Assembly (NCBI GenBank): GCA_947459635.1 | Contig: CANHEA010000005.1 | Coordinates: 1 to 62,594 of the forward strand | Direction: 5' to 3' | Length of the DNA: 62,594 nt | From: Flavobacteriaceae bacterium | Lineage (GTDB): Bacteria > Bacteroidota > Bacteroidia > Flavobacteriales > Flavobacteriaceae | Shown: positions 40,052-49,008 of the stretch, in pieces | Numbering within the stretch: position 1 is the first letter of the stretch | Layout of the letters: each line of letters starts with the position of its first letter | Translations under genes and position numbers: made by a program | Notes under the pieces: model-generated | The model's input: the letters and a program-made list of their open reading frames with translations, nothing else | Told to the model about the DNA's origin: nothing | Databases searched by the model: none

Positions 40052-41448
40052 ATCAGGTCACTCATTTTGATGGATTCCGGAAATAAGGCGATGAAGTGAG
40101 CGAAAAACAACTGTCTCGCTAAAAGTCTTTTGTATTCCTTGGTTCCTCGTGCGTCGCTCATGGGAGACAATTCGGTTTGAAGAGTTTCCTCCGCGCGCAA
40201 GACTACTTTAGGTTCTATAGATTTATTAGTAAGGTATTCACTAGTTTGTGATAGGAATTTCGGAATCGGTCCAACGCCACCAATAGAACAATGTGCTTCT
40301 TGAATCACATCGCCATTCATAGTAATCGTGATGGCGGTATTAACGCTTGCGATGTCTAAATACTGGCGTTTGCAGACTTTTTCGAAATGAAACTGCGTTG
40401 ATTTGGACGGCAAGTCGAAGGCAATTTCAGTGATGATTTCGTCTTCGGTTTTATTCAAAACTTTATAACTCAAATAAAAATCTTTGAGCGGTAGCTTTCG
40501 CGATTCGTCGTTCTTGTTGGTCAAAGTCAATTGTGCATTCATTGCCAACAATATGATTGTAAAATCTCCAATTGGAGAACCGTTTGCTAAGTTTCCAGCG
40601 ATGGTTCCAATGTTTCGAATGGGCGTTGAAGACACTAATTTTAGGTAATTATACCAATTTGGAATGGCATTTAATAAGGTTTCATTTTCGATTAAATCTG
40701 TAACCGTAACCGCAGATTTTAAAGTGCATTTTGAACCTTCAAACGTAATTCCGTTAAGTTCAGACCGATCGAACAAATACGCCATATTCATGTCATGTAA
40801 GTCGTCGTGTTTTTGAACGTATAAATCTGTTCCGCCACCAATGGGTATTTGACCTTCAGTGCTGTATTGTATATTAAAACTTTGCAGTTTCTCTTCTACT
40901 TCTAAAAAATAATCTGGAATAAAATCGTGTTCTACCAACCAAGATAGCGGTTGATTAACATCTTTCCACTGTAACTCTTGCGTAAGTTTTGCAGCAGCGC
41001 GTTCTATCGATTTATAGCCTGTGCATCGACAAATATTTCCGTCGATAGCACTGATTGCACTTTCTAAAGTCGGCTGCGTTGTATTTAAGGCAAATCCGCA
41101 CATCGAGTTGACGAATCCCGGCGTGCAAAAACCACATTGCGTTCCCGAACAGTCTACCATCGCTTGTTGCGCTTGATTGAGTTTGTTCGGCAAATTGAGT
41201 CCTTCGACAGTGACCACATGTTTACCGTGAACGTTCGGTAATGGCGTCAAGCAGGAAGTTGCGCTTCGATAGTCTAACTTTCCGTTATTTATCGTGCCAA
41301 TCAAAACGGTACAGGCGCCACAATCGCCTTCGCGGCAACCTATTTTGGTACCACGCAAGTTTTCGTCGTATCGAATAAAATCGAGTAAAGTCGTTGTTGG
41401 CGCTTTATCGGTTTGTATTTTTCGATTATTTAATAGGAATTCAATCAT
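40048..41448 (-). CDS. xdhA: Xanthine dehydrogenase small (2Fe-2S/FAD) subunit
   Basis: GCREGDCGACTVLIG, CGFCTPGFVNSMCGF, GNICRCTGYKSI, FAD domain PIGGGTDLYV. Confidence 0.95.
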   Translation of the reverse strand: MIEFLLNNRKIQTDKAPTTTLLDFIRYDENLRGTKIGCREGDCGACTVLIGTINNGKLDYRSATSCLTPLPNVHGKHVVTVEGLNLPNKLNQAQQAMVDCSGTQCGFCTPGFVNSMCGFALNTTQPTLESAISAIDGNICRCTGYKSIERAAAKLTQELQWKDVNQPLSWLVEHDFIPDYFLEVEEKLQSFNIQYSTEGQIPIGGGTDLYVQKHDDLHDMNMAYLFDRSELNGITFEGSKCTLKSAVTVTDLIENETLLNAIPNWYNYLKLVSSTPIRNIGTIAGNLANGSPIGDFTIILLAMNAQLTLTNKNDESRKLPLKDFYLSYKVLNKTEDEIITEIAFDLPSKSTQFHFEKVCKRQYLDIASVNTAITITMNGDVIQEAHCSIGGVGPIPKFLSQTSEYLTNKSIEPKVVLRAEETLQTELSPMSDARGTKEYKRLLARQLFFAHFIALFPESIKMSDLI

Positions 41449-41461
41449 GAAAATCAGGGAA

Positions 41462-41944
41462 TCAATATTCTATTTTGTTGATGCTTTCTGTCCACAAACG
41501 GAAGGCTTCTAGTGCTTCTTCTCGCATCAACGGAATTGTTTCTAGTTTGCGGTTGGTGTATGGAATTTCCAATTCTTCGTAAATAAATTGATCATCGAAT
41601 TGAATATCCGCTGCATCTTTTTTGGTGTTGGCGAAATACATTCTATCAGGACGAGCCCAATAAATCGCACCTAAACACATCGGGCAAGGTTCGCAACTCG
41701 TATAAATTTCACAGCCATCCAATTGGAAACTTCCTAGTTCCTTGCAGGCATTTCGTATCGCCACAACCTCAGCATGGGCAGTTGGATCATTAGAAGAAGT
41801 TACTTGATTAGCACCGCGAGCGATGATTTTTCCGTCTTTTACAATGACAGCGCCGAAAGGGCCGCCTTTACCACTCGTTACATTTTCTATCGACAGGCGA
41901 ATGGCTTCCTGCATAAATTCATTCTTGTTTGTTGTAGCACACAT
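41462..41944 (-). CDS. guaD: Nucleoside/guanine deaminase
   Basis: HAEVVAIRNACKELGSFQLDGCEIYTSCEPCPMCLGAIYWAR zinc deaminase motifs; linked to xdhAB. Confidence 0.88.
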   Translation of the reverse strand: MCATTNKNEFMQEAIRLSIENVTSGKGGPFGAVIVKDGKIIARGANQVTSSNDPTAHAEVVAIRNACKELGSFQLDGCEIYTSCEPCPMCLGAIYWARPDRMYFANTKKDAADIQFDDQFIYEELEIPYTNRKLETIPLMREEALEAFRLWTESINKIEY

Positions 41945-41996
41945 GTGTTATATATTTTGGGTAAATATAGGGAAAAGTTAGAAATGTAACAGGTAA

Positions 41997-42027
41997 AGCT
42001 TCCCGCCTTGGAATGGTTGGAAGCCTG
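41997..42027 (-). terminator. Weak terminator-like hairpin downstream of the isoaspartyl peptidase gene
   Basis: GCTTCC...GGAAGC stem followed on the minus strand by TTTACC; no strong U tract. Confidence 0.3.
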
Positions 42028-42078
42028 ATATGATTTTGTAAAATGAAGTGAAATTATGCCTTCAAAAAGCGCACGATT

Positions 42079-43134
42079 TTAGTTTTTATAAATGTAGACT
42101 TCCATTTTTCCGTCTTTGTCTACCGCGCCGCGAAACATGCCGTTGGTACTAAATTCCATCGAAATGTTTCCTTTATGATCAACGGCTATTAGTCCACCAC
42201 GCCCTTTAATGTCTTCAATTTTCTTAATCACTCTTTTCGAAGCAGTTTTGAGTTTCAGTTTTTTGTATTCCATCAAAGCAGACACGTCGTAAGCTGCAAC
42301 TAGCTTGATGAAATCTTCGCCATGACCGGTACAAGACACGGCGCAGGTTTTATTGTTGGCATATGTTCCAGCTCCAATTATTGGTGAGTCACCAATGCGA
42401 TTATAGTCTTTGTTGACCGTTCCTCCGGTTGAAGTACCCGCCGCTAGATTCCCAAAACCATCGAGCACGACGCAACCCACGGTTCCGTATTTATCGGTTG
42501 AACTATTGAAAGGCTCGACCATACCACTTGAGTTGTCATGATCTAGTTTCGTCTTTTTAGAATCCTTTACTTTTAGGTATTCGTCCCAGCGTGCTTGCGT
42601 GAAAAAATAAGTAGTGTCAACAATTTCAATATCGTTTAGGGCTGCAAACTTTTCTGCTCCTTTGCCACTTAGAAATACAAATTTTGATTTTCTCATAATC
42701 GCTTTTGCGGCACTGATTGGATTTTTGATTGTCCGCACTGTGGCAACTGCGCCGGCATCTAGCGACTTTCCGTCCATGATAGCGGCGTCCATTTCGTTGG
42801 TCCCATCATGTGAAAAAACTGAGCCTTTTCCAGCATTAAATATCGGGGAATCTTCAAGAACTTTCACCACCGCTTCAACGACATCAACTGCTTCAGCACC
42901 TTGAGCTAGCATGCCGTAACCCTTTTGCAGCGCTTCCTTCATGGTGTTTAGGTACTCGGTCTCTTTTTCAGGGGTTAGGCCCTTTTTGAGCATATTCCCA
43001 GCTCCTCCGTGAATGGCAAGACAAAATTTAGAATTCATTTTTGGTGTAGTTTCGGTTGGTTTATTTTCTTGAGAAAACATTGCGTAGTAGTTAGTCCAAA
43101 CAACAAACACCACAAAATATCGAATCCATTTCAT
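42079..43134 (-). CDS. Isoaspartyl peptidase/L-asparaginase (Ntn hydrolase)
   Basis: LAIHGGAGNM, NAGKGSVFSHDGTNEMDAAIMDG, KYGTVGCVVLDGFGNLAAGTSTGG (catalytic TVG). Confidence 0.93.
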   Translation of the reverse strand: MKWIRYFVVFVVWTNYYAMFSQENKPTETTPKMNSKFCLAIHGGAGNMLKKGLTPEKETEYLNTMKEALQKGYGMLAQGAEAVDVVEAVVKVLEDSPIFNAGKGSVFSHDGTNEMDAAIMDGKSLDAGAVATVRTIKNPISAAKAIMRKSKFVFLSGKGAEKFAALNDIEIVDTTYFFTQARWDEYLKVKDSKKTKLDHDNSSGMVEPFNSSTDKYGTVGCVVLDGFGNLAAGTSTGGTVNKDYNRIGDSPIIGAGTYANNKTCAVSCTGHGEDFIKLVAAYDVSALMEYKKLKLKTASKRVIKKIEDIKGRGGLIAVDHKGNISMEFSTNGMFRGAVDKDGKMEVYIYKN

Positions 43135-43198
43135 ACCAAATTTATTATATCGTTACCGCTAGAAGAACAAAAATAAGCTTTCCAATCGATTCCTCTTG

Positions 43199-44869
43199 TT
43201 ATTTTTCATTCAATTGTATTTCTTGGTCATAAGACAAGCGGTGCTGTTTACTTCTGTCGATAATTACAACCGTATGATTCGCTTTATATTCTTTGATGAT
43301 GGTTATAATTTTCTCAACTAGAAGTTCATCTAAACCATCGAAAGGCTCGTCTAGTAATAGAATTTTTTTGTTTGTCAATAGTGCTCTCGCCAACATCAAT
43401 ATCTTCCGTTGACTGTACGAAATATTTTTTCCGTTTTCGAAAATTGCTGCGTCTAAAATACTTTCATCTTCGTGATCTTTGACATAGCCTAGTTGTTGTA
43501 ACATGGCAAAAGCAGGTGCTTTTTTTTCGTCTTTTCTACTATAGGATATGGCTTCGAAAACCGTCTTTCCAATTAAAGGCAATTCATCCGAAAGCATTGT
43601 GATTTTGCGGCGTAGAAGCTGTTTGTTATAATTGGCTACATTTACATTCCCTATTAAAATTTCTCCACCGGTAGGTTCGTACAATCCAGAAATTAATTTA
43701 AACAAAGTGCTTTTCCCGCTTTGATGTTGACCTGAAATTAACGTTAACGAATTGGATGGAATTTCAAATGATAAATCCTTGATGATGGCATCCTTTTCTG
43801 AAAAAGCAAAACTTACCTTATTGAAAACTATGCGGCCTGAGGTTATTTTTTTGTCCTCGGAATGGTGATTTTGTTCACTTTCAGCATTGAAAACCTTCAA
43901 TAATTTGGTAAAGGAAATATCTCCCGCTTGCCAAATAAAATTGACACTTAAGATTCTTTTCAGGACCGGAATCACATTGACCATCGTCATGATAAAAGTC
44001 AATAAATCGTGACCATGCATCTTATGATTATCATGCTTCATTCCGTACGCCACCCATAAAATAATAGCCAACATACTGTAGAGCATAAATGGCAAAAGTG
44101 CATAAATCAGTGCATACAATTTGTGGTATTGTCGGCCGTAGTTATATAAACTGGTAGAGCCTTTAACGTACTTTTCATTCTCGATGCTTTGTCGATTGAA
44201 TGCTTTGATCGTCAGCAGCGAATTCAGACGTGAAGACACAAACGACAAATTTGAAGACCTCTTATTTCTTCTTTTGCTTGTAAGAACTTTTAATTTCTGA
44301 TTGAGATATAAAATCGCAATAAAAATAATTGGGTACGAAGCCACGACAACGAAGGTCAGTTTCGCATTGAGATACGCCAGTAAAAGCACCGCCAAAACGA
44401 GGTGGATACAATCATTAAAAAAAGTAATGACTCCCTTTGTTAGATAATTTTGTATGGCAGATAAATCACCTGTATACCGCAATAAATATAAGCCAGTTTC
44501 CTTTTTTTGATGTATCGCTAATTTGACATTAAGCTGTCGGGCAAAAAGTCGCTCTCGGATGCTTTTGGAAATCAATTCGCCGCTGATTCCGAGATAATAT
44601 TTCATCAGAAAATCAAAGAGGAACTTGGCAAGCAATAGCATTCCAAAAACGATAAAGAATGAGGAAATGCCAGTCATATGACCAAACAACACATCAAACA
44701 TTTTCCCTCGTGCGGAATGTCTGTGCAATGCGATTTGGTAATATTTACCTAAAAAAACCGGAATTAAAATCGTAGAAACAATACTAAAAAAGCCAAATAT
44801 AAAGGCGGAAACAATTACTTTTCGGTTATCCTTTATAAATTCGACAAGTATTGTTTTTTTAGTTTGCAT
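43199..44869 (-). CDS. ABC half-transporter with degenerate NBD motifs
   Basis: 6-TM domain; Walker A GQHQSGKST, Walker B ILLLDEP, signature replaced by ISYSQRK, Q-loop and H-loop residues not conserved. Confidence 0.85.
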   Translation of the reverse strand: MQTKKTILVEFIKDNRKVIVSAFIFGFFSIVSTILIPVFLGKYYQIALHRHSARGKMFDVLFGHMTGISSFFIVFGMLLLAKFLFDFLMKYYLGISGELISKSIRERLFARQLNVKLAIHQKKETGLYLLRYTGDLSAIQNYLTKGVITFFNDCIHLVLAVLLLAYLNAKLTFVVVASYPIIFIAILYLNQKLKVLTSKRRNKRSSNLSFVSSRLNSLLTIKAFNRQSIENEKYVKGSTSLYNYGRQYHKLYALIYALLPFMLYSMLAIILWVAYGMKHDNHKMHGHDLLTFIMTMVNVIPVLKRILSVNFIWQAGDISFTKLLKVFNAESEQNHHSEDKKITSGRIVFNKVSFAFSEKDAIIKDLSFEIPSNSLTLISGQHQSGKSTLFKLISGLYEPTGGEILIGNVNVANYNKQLLRRKITMLSDELPLIGKTVFEAISYSRKDEKKAPAFAMLQQLGYVKDHEDESILDAAIFENGKNISYSQRKILMLARALLTNKKILLLDEPFDGLDELLVEKIITIIKEYKANHTVVIIDRSKQHRLSYDQEIQLNEK

Positions 44870-45890
44870 AGTTCTTTTCGAAACAATCTAGTGAGGCGCC
44901 CAACATTAATTCTTCGATGGTTAAAACGGGAATATCGGTTCTATCTTTTACTTCTTGAATCAGTAGCGGACTCATCGTAAATACGCCACTTAATGCTGCT
45001 GGTCTTGCGTCTAAATTAGATAAAAATTCGATGCCAAAAAACACACCCAAGCTATCTCCACATGAAAAAATTACATTATAAATAGTACTCATAAAAGACT
45101 TATCTCGCAGCAAAAATTCTGTTTCCCTTTGCAAGAGTCCATCGGCAATTTCCATTACGATATAATCTGGCTTTGATGGCGCTAGTTTATGAAGCAATGT
45201 TTGGTACAAATTTAACAATTCTTGCTTCTCACACATATAAGTTGATGGAAAACCTGCATCGGTAAAATCGACCGTAATATCTGCGCCACAATCGTATACC
45301 AGATCCATGTCTTTCGTGTAACAAGTTCCTGTGAGTTTGATAAACGCTACTTTCTTACCTGTCGTTTTTAAACCTCTAGCCAAATAGGCTGCTGTGGTTG
45401 TTTTTCCGCTATCCATTGACGAACCCAAAGATAGGATGACTTTGGCATTGTTGGGTACGGTAGCATTGAAAGTAACTTCTGGATTTACGTTGTGCACGGT
45501 ATTAATGACTTTACCGTTGGCAACTGCGTAACCAAGTAGTCTGACTTGTGTTGCTGGAATATGTTTGAATCGTTCGTGTTTAGATTTTAATATTCCGATA
45601 GCACCACCAGCTCCTAAAATATCGAGCAATTCCGTTGGTTGATCCGGTACGTAACCTTCAAATTGTTCCGTAGCATATCGATTTGCAAAGGCAGCCATGA
45701 TGATGTCGCCCTCGATAATCGTCATAATTCGTTTGGTTTCTGATTGAATGGTATAATGCTTTCCAAGGCTTAAGACTTCGAAAATAGCCACATCACCTTT
45801 CTTGGGTGTATAGGTGGAAACAATCGATTTATCGATTTCAAAATTTTTGACGTCTTTACAAATTATGGTTTTTTTGATTTTGCTTAGCAT
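44859..45890 (-). CDS. P-loop NTPase-fold protein (possibly DUF1611/MobB-like), translationally linked to the ABC gene
   Basis: Walker A GSSMDSGKTTTAAYLARGL; overlaps the next gene by 11 nt. Confidence 0.55.
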   Translation of the reverse strand: MLSKIKKTIICKDVKNFEIDKSIVSTYTPKKGDVAIFEVLSLGKHYTIQSETKRIMTIIEGDIIMAAFANRYATEQFEGYVPDQPTELLDILGAGGAIGILKSKHERFKHIPATQVRLLGYAVANGKVINTVHNVNPEVTFNATVPNNAKVILSLGSSMDSGKTTTAAYLARGLKTTGKKVAFIKLTGTCYTKDMDLVYDCGADITVDFTDAGFPSTYMCEKQELLNLYQTLLHKLAPSKPDYIVMEIADGLLQRETEFLLRDKSFMSTIYNVIFSCGDSLGVFFGIEFLSNLDARPAALSGVFTMSPLLIQEVKDRTDIPVLTIEELMLGASLDCFEKNYAN

Positions 45891-45932
45891 ACTATATCTT
45901 TTAAAATGAAGAGAATAATGAATCTTTAATTT

Positions 45933-48836
45933 TTAGTTGATTAGAATTTTTTGAAATCCTATTTTTTGGTTGCCTTCAAATACGGTCACAATGTATGTTC
46001 CTGTTTTGATGCCATGTAGATTTAACTCGGTTTGCAATTGCGACTGATTTTCGGAAACTACCACAGTTCTGCCTAACATATCAGTTAATACAATTTTCAC
46101 CTCAGCCAAATTGATATCAGTGGTTTTAGACAAATCGATGGTAATGAAGTTTTTCGCTGGGTTTGGATATACTCGGATAGCATTATTTGCAGCAGACACC
46201 TGGTTTACGCCCAATAATGCAGTGTCATACTTAACGGTGGTAAAATCGCCTTGTGTATTAATTCCAATACTACTGCCAGTAACATAAACAAAATTGTCCT
46301 TCAACATAATGGATTGCGGTAAATCCTCTCCATTATTTTCTCCGTTGTAAATTAGGGCGTTACTCCTATTTCCCAAAGGCGAGAACTTCACAATAGCATA
46401 GTCATAATTCGCAATGCCGTTGGTCATTCCAGTTAGATAGATATTGTTAGTCGCGTCTATCGCGATATCACCTGCCTGATCATCTGCATCTGCATTTCCG
46501 TTATATGTACTAACCCAAGATTGTGTTCCAGCAGCGTCATATTTTATCAAGCACATATCATTGTTGCTTGTTGATGTGGAATTATCTGTATCTACAGTTC
46601 CAGCAACTACTACATTTCCGGACGGATCCAATTTGATGCCGTCAGCAAAATCATTTCCAGCTGCTGTTCCGTCATAACGGCTTAACCATTGTTGTACTCC
46701 TGAAGCATTAATTTTGATGGTAACGATGTCGGTATTTGTAGCACTAGCATTATCGCTATTTCCTGTGATATAGATGTTCTCAGCGGCATCCATCTCCATA
46801 AAGAAGCCTTCGTCGTTGCCTCCGCTATTATAAATATTCGTCCATTGTTGCACACCAGAAGCATTATATTTTACTACGATATAATCATAATTAGCACCAT
46901 TTGATGTTCTTCCGCCAACATAAACGTTTCCGCTTGCTGCGACTTTGATAACTCTTCCTGTATCGATTAAATTTCCTGTTCCGTTAAATCGAGTTGCCCA
47001 CAATTGCAGTCCATTCGAATTGTATTTGATGGTCAAAATATCATCATTGGAAACCAAATTACTCGCATCTCTATCACTTCTACCAGTTACATATACGTTA
47101 TTACTTGCATCAATGGCGATTGCTAATGCTCTATCCGTTTCTGTGATGTAATCATAATTAGCCACCCAAACTTGTGTCCCCGCTTGATTGTATTTGGCGA
47201 TGGTAAAATCGCTTGAAGTTCCTTTATTGTGCGTATAACCCGCAACATAGATAAACCCTAAGTTATCGATAGCAACTGCTTGACCAGAATCTGAACTTCC
47301 TACCGATGTTCCGTTGATAGTTCTAACCCAGGCGGTATTGCCACTGATGTCGATTTTCTGTAAGGCTAGATTTTTGTCCGTACCGTATTCTACAACTGAA
47401 CCAGCAATAAATAAGTTCCCATTTCCATCCATCGCCATGGCGTTTGGTTTGTCAGTATTATCGCCCACTTCATTAAAAACATTGGTCCATTGCGAAACGC
47501 CAGACTCATTATACTTAATGCTAACTGCATTTTTTTGCGGAATAGTCTCACTGTAGCCAGTGACAATCACATTTCCAAAAGCATCCTCTGTGATACCTTT
47601 TGGCAAATCATTAGAAGTCGCTGTATTGCTGTACAATTGCGACCATTGTAAAGTTCCCGCAGTATTGTATCGTAAAGTCACATAATCATTAAGTACAGTT
47701 GCCGTCGCATCCGTATCCACAGCACCTGCAATGCTTACATTTCCTGCCGCGCTCACGTACATAGCAGATGGAATATCATTATTGAGTGCTGCTCCGCTAT
47801 ATGTTCTCACCCATTGTTGTACTCCAGTAGTATTGTATTTTATGGTGGTAATATCATAATTAATAGCTACGGCTCCAACATCACTTTGACCTGTTACATA
47901 TAAATTTCCGGTACTATCCATTCCTATATTGGTGGCGCGATTGTCTCCAATTCCATTGTCATAAACGGTCGCCCATTGTTGCACTCCAGTCCCATTATAA
48001 CAAACAGTAACATAGTCGTAGTCTACATTGTTACTTCTACCTGTTACATAGATATTTCCATTGGTTGGGTTGATTACTAAATCTGTTGCCCAATCGTTGC
48101 GAGTTCTATCATAACGAACTGACCAAAGTGGCGTTCCAGTAGCTGCGTTGTATTTTACAGTCAAATAATCATAATTGACTAAATTATCTGATCGACCGGT
48201 AACCACAGGATTTCCTGTTGGGTCTAATGCAATTTTTGAAGGACGATCGATGCCGTTTCCTGTACCATTAGTTCGTTGCACCCATTGTTGCACTCCAGCA
48301 CTGTTGTATTTTAGAATTACATAATCATCACTGACTGTAGTTGTGGAATCGGGATCACTTTGTCCAGCTACATATACATTACCACTATTGTCTACTACAA
48401 TACTATTCCCTTGTTCGTATTGGTCTGTCGTAAAACCATAGTTAGCGGTCCATTGTATCACTCCGTTTGGATCGTACTTAATCGTAACAATGTCGGTAGC
48501 AGAAGCCGTAAACTTAGCGTAACCCGTTACATAAATATTACCCGAAGCATCCATAGTTATCGCTAATGCAGCATCAACTCCGGAAGAAGGTGCGTTAAAA
48601 ACATTTCGCCAAACAGTATTGCCGTTGGCATCTAATTTTAGAAGTAATACATCTTGATTGTTACCTGTTAAAACCGTTGAACCAGCTAAATAGACATTCC
48701 TATCAGCATCGGTCATAACTGCTGTAAAACGGTCGCTATAATCACCTTGACCGTTGTACCTATTAACCCACTGCTGGGCAGTTGATGCGACGCTAAAAGT
48801 TATCAACGCATAAAGAAGTGTAATTTTTAATTTCAT
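45933..48836 (-). CDS. Large secreted SBBP-repeat beta-propeller protein with T9SS sorting domain
   Basis: Many repeats of YNxxGVQQWVxxYNGxGNxxDxxxxIxxDxxGNVYVTGxSD; C-terminal VYPNPAKNFITID...GFQKILIN; signal peptide. Confidence 0.9.
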   Translation of the reverse strand: MKLKITLLYALITFSVASTAQQWVNRYNGQGDYSDRFTAVMTDADRNVYLAGSTVLTGNNQDVLLLKLDANGNTVWRNVFNAPSSGVDAALAITMDASGNIYVTGYAKFTASATDIVTIKYDPNGVIQWTANYGFTTDQYEQGNSIVVDNSGNVYVAGQSDPDSTTTVSDDYVILKYNSAGVQQWVQRTNGTGNGIDRPSKIALDPTGNPVVTGRSDNLVNYDYLTVKYNAATGTPLWSVRYDRTRNDWATDLVINPTNGNIYVTGRSNNVDYDYVTVCYNGTGVQQWATVYDNGIGDNRATNIGMDSTGNLYVTGQSDVGAVAINYDITTIKYNTTGVQQWVRTYSGAALNNDIPSAMYVSAAGNVSIAGAVDTDATATVLNDYVTLRYNTAGTLQWSQLYSNTATSNDLPKGITEDAFGNVIVTGYSETIPQKNAVSIKYNESGVSQWTNVFNEVGDNTDKPNAMAMDGNGNLFIAGSVVEYGTDKNLALQKIDISGNTAWVRTINGTSVGSSDSGQAVAIDNLGFIYVAGYTHNKGTSSDFTIAKYNQAGTQVWVANYDYITETDRALAIAIDASNNVYVTGRSDRDASNLVSNDDILTIKYNSNGLQLWATRFNGTGNLIDTGRVIKVAASGNVYVGGRTSNGANYDYIVVKYNASGVQQWTNIYNSGGNDEGFFMEMDAAENIYITGNSDNASATNTDIVTIKINASGVQQWLSRYDGTAAGNDFADGIKLDPSGNVVVAGTVDTDNSTSTSNNDMCLIKYDAAGTQSWVSTYNGNADADDQAGDIAIDATNNIYLTGMTNGIANYDYAIVKFSPLGNRSNALIYNGENNGEDLPQSIMLKDNFVYVTGSSIGINTQGDFTTVKYDTALLGVNQVSAANNAIRVYPNPAKNFITIDLSKTTDINLAEVKIVLTDMLGRTVVVSENQSQLQTELNLHGIKTGTYIVTVFEGNQKIGFQKILIN

Positions 48837-49008
48837 AATGTTTTGTTTAGTTTGACTTTTTGCACTTTCCGATTAGGGAAAACATGTTTTGAATTGTTAT
48901 AACATTTAATTAACAATATTCCCTACCCAAGATTACAAACAAAAAAAAACGCGATGCTAACTTTTTACTAAGTTTGGCGTTCGTGTGAAAGAAATTAAAT
49001 TAAAATCA

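Noticed and set aside
45933-48836. Possible CRISPR or minisatellite array suggested by recurrent short motifs
   Set aside because: Repeats are protein-coding SBBP repeats with synonymous divergence; no constant repeat/spacer structure.
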